Below the pieces are notes generated by a model. That model did no database searches. It had not been told where the DNA came from and worked only from the letters and a program-made list of their open reading frames with translations. This document shows, piece by piece, positions 8,502-15,575 of a stretch of 22,176 nt of DNA. The first letter of the stretch is position 1; each line of letters begins with the position of its first letter. Source of the stretch: Coriobacteriaceae bacterium (GTDB lineage Bacteria; Actinomycetota; Coriobacteriia; Coriobacteriales; UMGS124); contig JAHZGC010000038.1 in NCBI GenBank assembly GCA_019421015.1, positions 1 to 22,176 of the forward strand, read 5' to 3'. The translations under genes were made by a program, and so were the position numbers.

Positions 8502-9140
8502 CTACGCCATGAGCTTCGGGGCTTGGAACCAAACCACGGTTCCCAAAACCTGAACACCGGGCCCGTCGTCGGCGACCACGATGTCGTCGTAGGGCTCGGT
8601 GCTCTCGGCCGTGTAGACCGAGGTCTGGCGACCCGTGAGCAGCTTGCGCAGCGAGGCCCCTGAGAATACCTCGGCCGTGATGGCCACCGTCGAGGCGTCG
8701 TGGGGTTCGAGCTGGGGGTCGACCACCACGTCGGCCTGCAAGGGGATCCGTAGGTTCATGGCGTCATCCTGCACGCGCAGGGCAAAGGCGTGGGGGTGGA
8801 GCTTGTGCAGGGTGACGGTGACCTCTACGGCCTCGACGGGTCCCTGAAAGGTTCCGTCCATGTAGGCTTGCAGGTTGTCGGGGTTGAGCAGCGGCACCGT
8901 GAAGCGGTCTGCCTGGTCGCCGAACACCTGGGCCGCCAGACCGTGGGAGTCCGACAAGATGTCGTCGGGTACCAGGTCGTAGGCCTCGCAGATGCGGTCG
9001 AGGTTCGCCTGGCGTATGGTCATGGTCCCGCTGCGCCAGCGCGAGACGGTGCCTGGGCTCACGTCCACGTTTGCGGCGAAGGCGTTTTGGCTGATCTCGA
9101 ACTTGGTGAGCAGAGCCGCAATGTTGTGCGCAACTCCCAT
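8502..9140 (-). CDS. XRE-type repressor with degenerate S24 (LexA/CI-like) domain
   Basis: Predicted DNA-binding repressor of 212 residues. The N-terminal HTH spans about residues 8-60 (SQNAFAANVDVSPGTVSRW is the recognition part). The C-terminal half resembles the S24 peptidase fold of LexA and CI: FALRVQDDAM near 118-128, IPLQADVVVDP at 132-142, and the closing strand VQVLGTVVWF. In active members the motif reads G-D-S-M and Ser is the self-cleavage nucleophile. Here the position is Ala127 and the Gly before it is Asp, so self-cleavage is not expected. The frame opens upstream to 9221, but ATG at 9140 has GGAGGA about 6 nt upstream and begins just before the HTH. It is divergent from a small HTH gene, like a phage CI/Cro pair, but no other phage genes are near. 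Confidence 0.78.
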   Translation of the reverse strand: MGVAHNIAALLTKFEISQNAFAANVDVSPGTVSRWRSGTMTIRQANLDRICEAYDLVPDDILSDSHGLAAQVFGDQADRFTVPLLNPDNLQAYMDGTFQGPVEAVEVTVTLHKLHPHAFALRVQDDAMNLRIPLQADVVVDPQLEPHDASTVAITAEVFSGASLRKLLTGRQTSVYTAESTEPYDDIVVADDGPGVQVLGTVVWFQAPKLMA

Positions 9141-9168
9141 GGGTTCCTCCGCATCGAAAACTAAGAGT

Positions 9169-9197
9169 ATTTTACGATACGGAAAACTGACCTTCAA
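9169..9197 (-). promoter_or_regulatory. Candidate promoter of S24-like repressor gene
   Basis: Read on the minus strand, TTGAAG (9192-9197) and TAAAAT (9169-9174) are spaced 17 bp apart, about 30 nt before the ATG at 9140. The match to a sigma-70-type promoter is moderate and the position is appropriate. Confidence 0.5.
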
Positions 9198-9206
9198 AAC
9201 AATAAC

Positions 9207-9235
9207 TTGCGAAAAATGCAATCTAACTTTATAGT
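9207..9235 (+). promoter_or_regulatory. Candidate promoter of small HTH gene
   Basis: TTGCGA (9207-9212) and TATAGT (9230-9235) lie 17 bp apart on the plus strand. The -10 overlaps the first of three CTTTATA heptamers. The resulting leader of about 60 nt contains the other repeats listed below. Confidence 0.5.
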
Positions 9236-9256
9236 GCCTTTATACAGGTCTTTATA
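9227..9256 (+). repeat. Three CTTTATA heptamers at helical spacing
   Basis: Exact CTTTATA copies start at 9227, 9238 and 9250, giving spacings of 11 and 12 bp, about one DNA turn each. They start at the -10 of the small HTH gene and extend downstream, so they could bind regulator copies side by side on one face of the helix. Confidence 0.55.
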
Positions 9257-9260
9257 TTGC

Positions 9261-9300
9261 CAGCACCAGGAACGTATTGTCAGCGTCAGGAACGGGATCG
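9261..9300 (+). repeat. Two 20-bp-period direct repeats before small HTH gene
   Basis: CAGCACCAGGAACGTATTGT (9261-9280) is followed directly by a second copy beginning CAGCGTCAGGAACG (9281-9294) and ending GATCG. The shared core is CAGC-N2-CAGGAACG. The second copy ends 2 bp before the ATG at 9303 and supplies its AGGAACGGG ribosome-site-like stretch, so a bound protein could also affect translation start or elongation. Confidence 0.55.
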
Positions 9301-9302
9301 TT

Positions 9303-9515
9303 ATGGACCAAGAGAAGTTCGCTGCTGCCCGACGCGCGTCCGGCCTTACCGTCGACAGGGCAGCCCAGGTGTGCGAGGTGTCACGTCCCACCTACACGTC
9401 GCGGGAGCGTTACCCGCTTGACTTTCGCCTGAGCGAGCTCGCCCGTCTGTACGAGGCGCTCGACGACACGGGCAAGCGCCTGCTGCTCGAAGCCGTGAAC
9501 TCCACGTTTGCGTGA
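9303..9515 (+). CDS. Small helix-turn-helix protein (XRE/Cro-like)
   Basis: A 70-residue protein with an N-terminal HTH: FAAARRASGLTVDRAAQVCE followed by VSRPTYTSRE, where LTVDRAAQVC and VSRPTYTSRE are the two helices of the motif. The rest is a short helix ending in LLLEAVNSTFA. The upstream in-frame ATG at 9207 would place the protein start inside the divergent promoter region; ATG at 9303 starts right before the HTH and is preferred, although its ribosome site (AGGAACGGG) is rather far, about 10 nt. It is divergent from the S24-like repressor with 162 bp between the starts, a Cro/CI-like arrangement. It probably controls that shared region; its targets are unknown. Confidence 0.65.
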   Translation: MDQEKFAAARRASGLTVDRAAQVCEVSRPTYTSRERYPLDFRLSELARLYEALDDTGKRLLLEAVNSTFA

Positions 9516-9603
9516 GCCGACGCCTCTGGCCGAGTCTCTTTTTTACCGGCCTCTCACCGGTGGCATCGGGCCGACCACACTCCTTGCGTCCGACCGATGC
9601 ATG

Positions 9604-9659
9604 CGGCCGTGGGGTAAAAAGGGTTCGCAGCGAACGAGGCCCTTTTTACCCCACGGCCG
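9604..9659. terminator. Perfect 20-bp-arm hairpin between convergent genes
   Basis: The arm starting CGGCCGTGGGG (9604-9623) pairs perfectly with 9640-9659, and the 16-nt loop contains a further TTCG-cag-CGAA mini-stem. The arms contain five A and five T in the middle. It lies between the plus-strand HTH gene (stop 9515) and the minus-strand ATPase gene (stop 9703), so it most likely terminates both. The length and perfection are unusual for an ordinary terminator. Confidence 0.7.
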
Positions 9660-9702
9660 TGACGTAGGTCTTTCAAGGTTGCGCCAGGGCAGCTCTCTCA
9701 CG

Positions 9703-10341
9703 TTACCCCAGCTTCACCACCCGCGTGGCCACGCGCTCGGTGAGGGCGGGGGAGTGCGACACCAGCACCATGCCCAGGTTGCGCGCCTCGACCTCGTCGA
9801 GCAGCACATGCCAGATGCGCGCCTGGGTCACGGCGTCGAGCATGGTCGAGATCTCGTCGGCTATGAGGTAGCGCGGTTCGGCCGCCAAGGCGCGGGCGAT
9901 GCAGAAGCGCTGCAGCTCGCCGCCTGAGAGCTCGTGGGGGTAGCGCGTGAGCCACGCGTCGCGGATTCCCAGCCGTGCGAGCAGCTCGCGGTGGTGCGCC
10001 GTGAGCGAGGGGTCGTCGATGGCCGCCATGTGCCCGTTGCCCACGCCGGCCTCGGCCAGCGTCTCGGCCATGCGCAGGCGCGGGTCCACGGCCACCTCGG
10101 GGTGCTGCCAGACCATCTGCACGGGCATACGGCCGCGGCGCGGCAGCGGCTTGCCGTCAACGAGCACGCTGCCCGACCTGGGCTTGAGATAGCCGGCGAG
10201 CATCTGACACAGGGTCGTCTTGCCAAAGCCCGAAGGGGCCCGCAGCGCCACGCGCTCCCCGGGGGCAACCGTGAGGTTAAACCCCTGGTAGATGGTCTTG
10301 TCACTGTTGTAGCCAAAGGTGAGGTCGCGTGCCTCTAGCAT
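9703..10341 (-). CDS. ABC transporter ATPase, NikE/DppF-like
   Basis: Cytoplasmic ATP-hydrolysing subunit of a nickel/peptide-type importer, 212 residues. The Walker A is APSGFGKTT at 35-43 (the usual first Gly is Ala), the Q-loop region is VWQHPEVAVDPRLRM near 78-91, the ABC signature is LSGGE at 138-142, the Walker B is YLIADE at 158-163, and the switch His is in VLVSHSP. It lacks the C-terminal extension of longer DppF proteins. It is the last gene of the five-gene minus-strand operon and overlaps its upstream neighbour by 7 bp, with GGAGG a few bases before the ATG, so translation is probably coupled. It should pair with the other ATPase as a heterodimer. Confidence 0.88.
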   Translation of the reverse strand: MLEARDLTFGYNSDKTIYQGFNLTVAPGERVALRAPSGFGKTTLCQMLAGYLKPRSGSVLVDGKPLPRRGRMPVQMVWQHPEVAVDPRLRMAETLAEAGVGNGHMAAIDDPSLTAHHRELLARLGIRDAWLTRYPHELSGGELQRFCIARALAAEPRYLIADEISTMLDAVTQARIWHVLLDEVEARNLGMVLVSHSPALTERVATRVVKLG

Positions 10342-11558
10342 GGCCGGGTGCCTCCTTCGGGGTCAGAGGGCTGGGCGGGGTTAGCAGGGTCGGGCATGCC
10401 CACCGGGTCGGCCGAGACGGTGTACTCGGGGTCTACGTCGGTCACCAGGGCGTCGACCGCGTCCGAGAAACCCGCGGGCTCGCTGGCCTGGGCCGCCTCG
10501 TTCAGGGTGGCTTCGCTCCCGGCCGCGCCTCTCACGCCCTCGCCGTCCCACACCGCAAAGCCATGCTCGGGCAGCGCGTGCCAAAGCGCCTTGCTGAACG
10601 GGTCGCGCAGGGTGTCGGGCGAGGCGAACTCCTGCACGCCGGTCTCCTCGATCACGGTGCCGTCGCGGAACACGGCCACGCGGTCGGCCACGCGCAGGGC
10701 GAGCTCGATGTCGTGGGTGATGAGCATCACGCCGCCGCCTGCGTCGGCGAAGGCGCGAAAGTCGGCCAGGGCTTTGCACGCGAGCTCAAGGTCGAGGCCG
10801 GGTGTGGGCTCGTCGGCCACGATGAGCTTGGGGTCGTCCATAAGGGCGCAGCACAGGAGCACGCGTCGGGCCATGCCGCCCGAGAGCTCAAAGGGGTAGA
10901 GCTGCGCCACCGACTCGTCGAGCCCGTAGCGGGCAAAGAGCTCGCGGCGCCGCGCGCGCCGCTCGGCTTTGGAGACACCCCCACGGGCGAAGCCCTCCAC
11001 CTGCCGCCCCACCTTCATGAGCGGGTCGAGGTTGTTCACGCTCTGGGGCACGAGCGAGATGCCGTGGCCGCGCAGGCGCTGCAGGTCGGCCGCGTCGCAG
11101 TGCTCTCCGTCGAACCAGATGCGCCCACGCACCGTGGCGTTGGGCTCGAAGAGGCCGAACACGGCGTCGGCCAGAAGCGTCTTGCCCGAGCCCGAGGCGC
11201 CCACCACAGCCACAATCTCGCCCTCGTGGACCGAGATGCTCAGGTCGTGGATCACCTCCACCGTGCGGCGCGACGCCTTGAAGAAAGGCTCGTCCTCGCG
11301 GTACATGGTAAAGCCCACCGAGAGGTCTTCCACCTGCAGCAGGTGGTGGCCGTGGCCGTGCTGGGAGGTGCCGGTATGGGTGTGGTGGTGGTGCTCCTCG
11401 GCGTTCTCGTGGGGAATCGATTCGTGGAGCACCACGGTGGGCTCGCCGTAGGCGTGGCTGTGGCGCCTCTGCGGGTCCTCGACGCTCACGGTCACGACGG
11501 CCGGGGCGTTTTTCTGGGGCATGGCGGGGTTCTCGTCTACGTTCTTTAGGGGTTCCAT
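10335..11558 (-). CDS. ABC transporter ATPase with His-rich N-terminal arm, NikD/DppD-like
   Basis: Second ATPase of the importer, 407 residues against about 250-330 for the family. Residues 33-72 contain 13 His, including HHHH at 56-59 and GHGHH at 68-72, just before the ATPase fold. The ATPase core has Walker A GASGSGKT (120-127), signature LSGGM, Walker B LIVADEPTPGLD and the switch His in LITHD. A C-terminal tail of about 75 residues is Ala/Asp/Pro-rich and of no known family. The His arm suggests binding of a transition metal such as nickel or zinc, which favours metal over peptide transport, but this is an inference. It is overlapped by the last gene of the operon and follows the permease by 15 bp. 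Confidence 0.88.
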   Translation of the reverse strand: MEPLKNVDENPAMPQKNAPAVVTVSVEDPQRRHSHAYGEPTVVLHESIPHENAEEHHHHTHTGTSQHGHGHHLLQVEDLSVGFTMYREDEPFFKASRRTVEVIHDLSISVHEGEIVAVVGASGSGKTLLADAVFGLFEPNATVRGRIWFDGEHCDAADLQRLRGHGISLVPQSVNNLDPLMKVGRQVEGFARGGVSKAERRARRRELFARYGLDESVAQLYPFELSGGMARRVLLCCALMDDPKLIVADEPTPGLDLELACKALADFRAFADAGGGVMLITHDIELALRVADRVAVFRDGTVIEETGVQEFASPDTLRDPFSKALWHALPEHGFAVWDGEGVRGAAGSEATLNEAAQASEPAGFSDAVDALVTDVDPEYTVSADPVGMPDPANPAQPSDPEGGTRPC

Positions 11559-11573
11559 AGGTCGGCTACCTGC

Positions 11574-12488
11574 CTATTCCTGGGAGCTGTGGGGGTCGAC
11601 GAGGCGGCGCAGGTTGGATCCGGCCACGTCGAACAGCAGGACCGTGGCCACCAGGGCCAGGCCGGGGAACACCGCGAGCCACCACATGCCGGCCGAGAGG
11701 TAGGTCATCGACTCCGAGAGGATGATGCCGATGGCCGGCTGCTCCGGCGGCAGGCCAAAGCCGAGGAACGTCACGGCCGCCTCGTGCAGGATGGCGTGGG
11801 GGAAGAGCAGGATCAGGCCCACGATGAACTGAGGCAGCACGTAGGGCACCATGTGGTGCCAGGCGATCGAGAAGGGGCCGGCCCCCAGGCGCTTGGCCAC
11901 GGCCACGTAGGTGGACTGGCGGCACTGCAGGATCTCGGCGCGCACCACGCGGGCCAGGCTCGCCCAGTGGGTCAGGGCCACGCCCACGGTCACGCCCCAA
12001 AAGCCCTTGCCCAGGGCAAAGGAGATGAGGATCAGCAGCACGATGTGGGGGATGCCCATCATGAGGTCGATGAGCCAGGTCACCACGGCGTCCGCCTTTT
12101 TGCCGCCCAGGGCCGCCGCCGTGCCGAGCGCCAGGGCCACCAGGGCCGAGACTCCGGCGGCGAGCAGGCCCACGAGCACGCTCGTGGAAAGGCCGGCCAG
12201 CGTGCGCAGGAACATGTCGCGCCCCATCCAGTCGGTCCCGAAGGGGTGGGCCAGGCTCGGGGCGAGGTTTTTGGCCGAGAAGTCCACGGCCGTGGCGTCG
12301 GGCATGGCGAGAAGCCCCGCCACCACCACGGCGACCAGGGCCGCCAGGGCCGCGATGAACACTGCAAGGGTGACGCGGCGGTTGGCGGTGCGGCGACGCG
12401 GGCGATGGAGGATCGAGGGGGCGCCGGTCTCGACCTGCACGGTTGCGGTGCCGGCGGCTGAGACTGGCTGAAGGGTCTGCCTAGGCAT
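11574..12488 (-). CDS. ABC transporter permease, NikC/DppC-like
   Basis: Inner-membrane permease of 304 residues, the second channel subunit of the importer. It has a short cytoplasmic N-terminus, a first membrane helix near 40-62, an extracytoplasmic loop with the family motif HPFGTDWMGRDMF, and several further helices. The cytoplasmic EAA-type coupling region reads YVAVAKRLGAGPFSIAWHHM, and the C-terminal helices end before RRLVDP. The frame is open far upstream (to 12917), but ATG at 12488 has AGGAGGGG just before it and begins the expected N-terminus. It overlaps the other permease gene by 8 bp. Confidence 0.88.
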   Translation of the reverse strand: MPRQTLQPVSAAGTATVQVETGAPSILHRPRRRTANRRVTLAVFIAALAALVAVVVAGLLAMPDATAVDFSAKNLAPSLAHPFGTDWMGRDMFLRTLAGLSTSVLVGLLAAGVSALVALALGTAAALGGKKADAVVTWLIDLMMGIPHIVLLILISFALGKGFWGVTVGVALTHWASLARVVRAEILQCRQSTYVAVAKRLGAGPFSIAWHHMVPYVLPQFIVGLILLFPHAILHEAAVTFLGFGLPPEQPAIGIILSESMTYLSAGMWWLAVFPGLALVATVLLFDVAGSNLRRLVDPHSSQE

Positions 12489-13464
12489 GGGCCCCTCCTT
12501 TGCGGATACGGGGGTCGACGACGCCGTAGAGGACGTTTGCGATGAGGTTGCCGCCAAAGACCAGGGCGGCCGAGAAGACGGCGATGCCGGCGAGCAGGGC
12601 CACGTCGCCGCCCAGGCCCGCCGTGACGGCCGCCTGGCCCAGCCCCGGGTACGAGAAGACCTGCTCCACGAGGACCGAGCCGCCAAAGATCTCGCTAATC
12701 GAGGCGAACTGCAGCGTGAGGGCGGGCAGCGCCAGGTTGCGCAGGCCGTGGTGGTAGACCGCCTGCCACACGCCCTCACCGCGGGCCCGGGCAAAGCGCA
12801 CATAGTCGCTCTCGAGCACGTCGATGGTTTTCTCGCGCGTGTGCAGGGCGATGTTGGCCACGCCGATGATCGAGAGCGTGAGGGCCGGCAGCACCATGTG
12901 GTGCAGGGTCTCGGCAAAGGTCACGTCGGCGGCCGACTTCCCGATGGGCACCGAGAACCCAAAGGGGAACCACCCGAGCCACACCGAGAACACGATGAGC
13001 ATCACGAGCCCGAGCCAAAACGTGGGTACCGAGGCGAGCAGGTAGCAGTAGCCCTTCACGAGCCTGTCGACGAGCCGTCCCCGGTAGACGCCGGCCACCA
13101 CCCCCATGGCAAAGCCCAGCACGCCGCTGATGACCCAGGCGCAGGCCATGAGTGCAAGCGAGTTCAAGGCCTTGGTGGCGATGACCTCGGCCACCGGCGC
13201 GTTGTAGCGCAAGGAGGTGCCCAGGTCGCCCTGGAGGGCGCTGCTGAGCCACGCGCCGTAGCGCTCCCAGAACGGCACGCCCACACCCCAGTACTCCTGG
13301 AGCTGCGCGCGCTTCTCGGGGCTCATCGAGATGTAGGCGGCCTGGCCCACGTTGGCCTGCACCGGGTCGATGGGCGAGGCGCTCACCAGGGCGAACGACA
13401 CCAGGCTCACCGCTAGGAGTAGCAGCACGAACTTGGCCAGGTTTCTTGCGATAAACCGTGCCAT
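12481..13464 (-). CDS. ABC transporter permease, NikB/DppB-like
   Basis: First inner-membrane permease of the importer, about 327 residues. It starts with a membrane helix (FVLLLLAVSLVSFALV), then the external loop with SPEKRAQLQEYWGVGVPFWERY and GDLGTSLRY, both standard for this family. Five or so more helices follow, with an EAA-type segment DYVRFARARGEGVWQAVYHHG and the closing VDPRIRKG. ATG at 13464 is preferred over an in-frame GTG at 13473 because GAAAGG sits about 8 nt before it. It overlaps the next permease by 8 bp and is separated from the binding-protein gene by a 104-bp gap holding a strong hairpin. Confidence 0.88.
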   Translation of the reverse strand: MARFIARNLAKFVLLLLAVSLVSFALVSASPIDPVQANVGQAAYISMSPEKRAQLQEYWGVGVPFWERYGAWLSSALQGDLGTSLRYNAPVAEVIATKALNSLALMACAWVISGVLGFAMGVVAGVYRGRLVDRLVKGYCYLLASVPTFWLGLVMLIVFSVWLGWFPFGFSVPIGKSAADVTFAETLHHMVLPALTLSIIGVANIALHTREKTIDVLESDYVRFARARGEGVWQAVYHHGLRNLALPALTLQFASISEIFGGSVLVEQVFSYPGLGQAAVTAGLGGDVALLAGIAVFSAALVFGGNLIANVLYGVVDPRIRKGGAHA

Positions 13465-13505
13465 AGGAGGCACCTTTCGGTCGGAAGCATCGGTTCAAAC
13501 ACTAT

Positions 13506-13543
13506 AGCGGAGAAGCCCCTGGAGTTGCGGGGGCTTCTCCGCT
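13506..13543 (-). terminator. Attenuator-like hairpin inside the ABC operon
   Basis: AGCGGAGAAGCCCC (13506-13519) pairs perfectly with 13530-13543 around a 10-nt loop. On the minus strand it follows the binding-protein stop at 13569 and precedes the permease start by about 40 nt. The trailing sequence ATAGTGTTTG is only partly U-rich, so read-through is likely. This would leave the binding protein in excess over the membrane subunits; 3'-end protection is the alternative. Confidence 0.6.
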
Positions 13544-13568
13544 AAGTCAAAAGGAACGTGCGTGGCTT

Positions 13569-15221
13569 TTAGCTCCAATCCCACTGGTCAACGTTGTTCA
13601 CGAGCGACCAACCGTGTCCGTGGGGGTGCGGCTTTTGCGGGGCGATGTAGAGCCCCTCCCGGGTGAAGTAGAGGTGGTCGACGTTGGCGATCCAGGCCCA
13701 GGTCGCCGCCCCCTGGGGAGCGATGCCCTCGGAGCCGTCCCACTGGGCCTTCTGGTAGTACTCGTAGGAGTCGTCGATATTGGTCTGGGCCAGGGCCTCG
13801 TCAAGGTAGGCGTCGACCGTGGGGTTCTCGTAGCAGGCGTAGTTGCCCCAGCCGGTGCCGTAGGTGAGCTCGTAGAGCTCCACGGGGGCGTTGGAGCCCC
13901 AACCCCACATGATGAGGTCGCTGTACTGGTGGGGATAGATGTCGTCCCAGCTTGCGCCCTTGATGCTGACCTCGATGCCCAGGGCGCGCATCTGGTTGGC
14001 GAAGTCGGCCGAGAGGGCCTGCCGCGTGGAGTCGCCCGCCGCGTAGTAAAGGTCCACGCTCGCGCGCAGGCCGTCCTTCTCGCGGATACCGTCGCCGCCC
14101 GGCACCCAGCCGGCGTCGTCGAGCAGCTGGGCGGCCTTGGCGGCGTCGTACTCGCAGGCCATGTAGGGGGAGTACCAGGGCATGCCGTCGGACACGCTGT
14201 AGGCCACGGTGCCGTAGCCGTTGAGCACGTTGTTCACCGAGGCCTGGCGGTCGAGGCCGTAGTTCATGGCCTGGCGGATGGCCAGGTCGCAGGTCACGTC
14301 GTTGCCCATGGGGTAGTCCACGTCGCCGTCGCCCTTGGTGCCGCCGGCGGCCACGCAGGGCAGCGAGATGCCGCGGGAGTCCACCGAGGTGCACACGAGC
14401 AGCCCGTAACCGGCGGGTGCGAGGTCGGCAAAGGCGGCCGAGGTGTAGGCCACGTCGACCTGGCCCGACTGCGCGGCGGCCAGCGAGGCGTCCTCCTCCA
14501 TGAACACCACGATCACGCGGTCCATCGTGGGCTTCTCGCCGTAGTAGTCGGGGTTAGCCTTGAGGATGACCTGCTGGCCGCGGTCCCACTGCTCGAGCAT
14601 GTAGCGGCCGCTGCCGATGGGGTTCGCGCCGTAGTCGGGCCCGTAGGCGTGCTCGGGCACGATGCCCACCACCGCAAGGGTGTAGAGCAGGGCGTTGAAG
14701 GGCTTGGTGAGCGTGATGACCACGGTGGTGTCGTCTGTGGCCTCGGCCGACTCGACCATGGTGAGGTCGGCGGTGCCGGCCGTGCTCGTGGCCACGCCCA
14801 TGACGGTAAAGGCCACGTCGTGGGCCGTAAGGGGCTCTCCGTCGGTGAACTTGACGTCGTCGCGAATCGTGAAGGTCCAGGTCAGACCGTCGTCGGAGCA
14901 CTCGTAGGAGGTGGCCAGGTCGTTCACGAACTCGAGCTCGGTGTTGGTGGTGATGAGGGTGGACTGGATGAGCGGCTCGTGCACGTGTTCGCCGCAGCCC
15001 CACGACAGGAGCGGGTCAAAGCCGGCGGCCGGCTCGGAGCTCGGGGTCATGGTGACGATGACCTGCGAGGGAGTCGAGGCGTCGCCGGCCAGGGCCTGCG
15101 AGGGGATCAAAGGAGACGCGGGCAGGAGCGCGGATGCTGCCAGCGTGGCACCGGCGGCGACACCGGCCTTGAAAAACGTGCGGCGCGAGGTGGTGTGGGG
15201 GAGGGGGGCAGCGTGCTGCAT
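13569..15221 (-). CDS. Extracellular substrate-binding protein, NikA/DppA-like (SBP family 5), Tat-exported
   Basis: Solute-binding protein of 550 residues that captures the substrate outside the membrane for the downstream permeases. The N-terminus has a twin-arginine signal, SRRTFFKAG with Arg13-Arg14, then an Ala-rich helix and a likely cut at ALA-GD (about 45). Tat export implies folding, possibly with a metal, before export. The body shows SBP-5 features: DGLTWTFTIRDDVKFTDGEP near 110-130, GSGRYML, and LDDAGW. The C-terminus carries HPHGHGW, a cluster of three His that could take part in metal binding. The frame is open to 15569, but ATG at 15221 has GAGAGGA just upstream and begins the signal peptide. 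It could also bind dipeptides or chelated metal. Confidence 0.87.
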   Translation of the reverse strand: MQHAAPLPHTTSRRTFFKAGVAAGATLAASALLPASPLIPSQALAGDASTPSQVIVTMTPSSEPAAGFDPLLSWGCGEHVHEPLIQSTLITTNTELEFVNDLATSYECSDDGLTWTFTIRDDVKFTDGEPLTAHDVAFTVMGVATSTAGTADLTMVESAEATDDTTVVITLTKPFNALLYTLAVVGIVPEHAYGPDYGANPIGSGRYMLEQWDRGQQVILKANPDYYGEKPTMDRVIVVFMEEDASLAAAQSGQVDVAYTSAAFADLAPAGYGLLVCTSVDSRGISLPCVAAGGTKGDGDVDYPMGNDVTCDLAIRQAMNYGLDRQASVNNVLNGYGTVAYSVSDGMPWYSPYMACEYDAAKAAQLLDDAGWVPGGDGIREKDGLRASVDLYYAAGDSTRQALSADFANQMRALGIEVSIKGASWDDIYPHQYSDLIMWGWGSNAPVELYELTYGTGWGNYACYENPTVDAYLDEALAQTNIDDSYEYYQKAQWDGSEGIAPQGAATWAWIANVDHLYFTREGLYIAPQKPHPHGHGWSLVNNVDQWDWS

Positions 15222-15344
15222 GGGGATCCTCTCGGTCGGGGTCGGCCTTGGGGCCGCACGCCCTTGGACGGGATCGGGCGTACGGCTGGGGTCGTGTGAC
15301 GAAAACCGTTCGTTGGTGCATAGAGTAGCATAATATTTATTTGA

Positions 15345-15382
15345 GTAACACCATAGGATGAGTTTTGGACAAGTAGTGTTAC
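15345..15382. promoter_or_regulatory. Inverted repeat GTAACAC-N24-GTGTTAC upstream of ABC operon
   Basis: Exact 7-bp half-sites at 15345-15351 and 15376-15382 flank 24 bp, ending about 124 bp before the binding-protein ATG. From memory, GTGTTAC/GTAACAC are the half-sites reported for NikR-type nickel repressors of some delta-proteobacteria, but there with a 13-14-bp gap and the opposite half-site order. A -10-like TATTAT (minus strand, 15330-15335) lies close by, without a good -35. Operator function is inferred. Confidence 0.5.
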
Positions 15383-15497
15383 GTTGTCTAGGCGAGAGGT
15401 GCGCGCGGGAGTGCGGGCGGTCTTGGATACGCCGTCGGCGATGACGGCTGGCCAGAATCGGGAGTTTGCGATGGGGGTGTAAGACTTGGATTTCGGG

Positions 15498-15545
15498 CAC
15501 CAGCCACCTTGGCCACCAGCTGCTTTGGCCGCCACCAACTTTGCC
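15498..15545. repeat. Degenerate tandem repeat of 16-bp period
   Basis: Three successive 16-mers: CACCAGCCACCTTGGC, CACCAGCTGCTTTGGC, CGCCACCAACTTTGCC, followed by a partial CATCAGCAACGC. Units 1 and 2 match at 12-13 of 16 positions. The period is not a multiple of three, which argues against a coding repeat. Confidence 0.5.
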
Positions 15546-15575
15546 CATCAGCAACGCGGGGAGTCCCATTTTGCC

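Noticed and set aside
5297..8557. Long minus-strand open frame opposite the activase fusion
   Set aside because: It mirrors a GC-rich coding strand, is rich in Gly/Ala/His/Val/Leu/Asp/Glu without domain features, and the plus-strand protein has clear motifs.
8502..9515. Complete prophage
   Set aside because: The CI/Cro-like pair has no integrase, replication or structural genes around it in this window.
10329..11549. Plus-strand frame of 406 residues
   Set aside because: Antisense of the His-rich ATPase gene, which carries all Walker and signature motifs.
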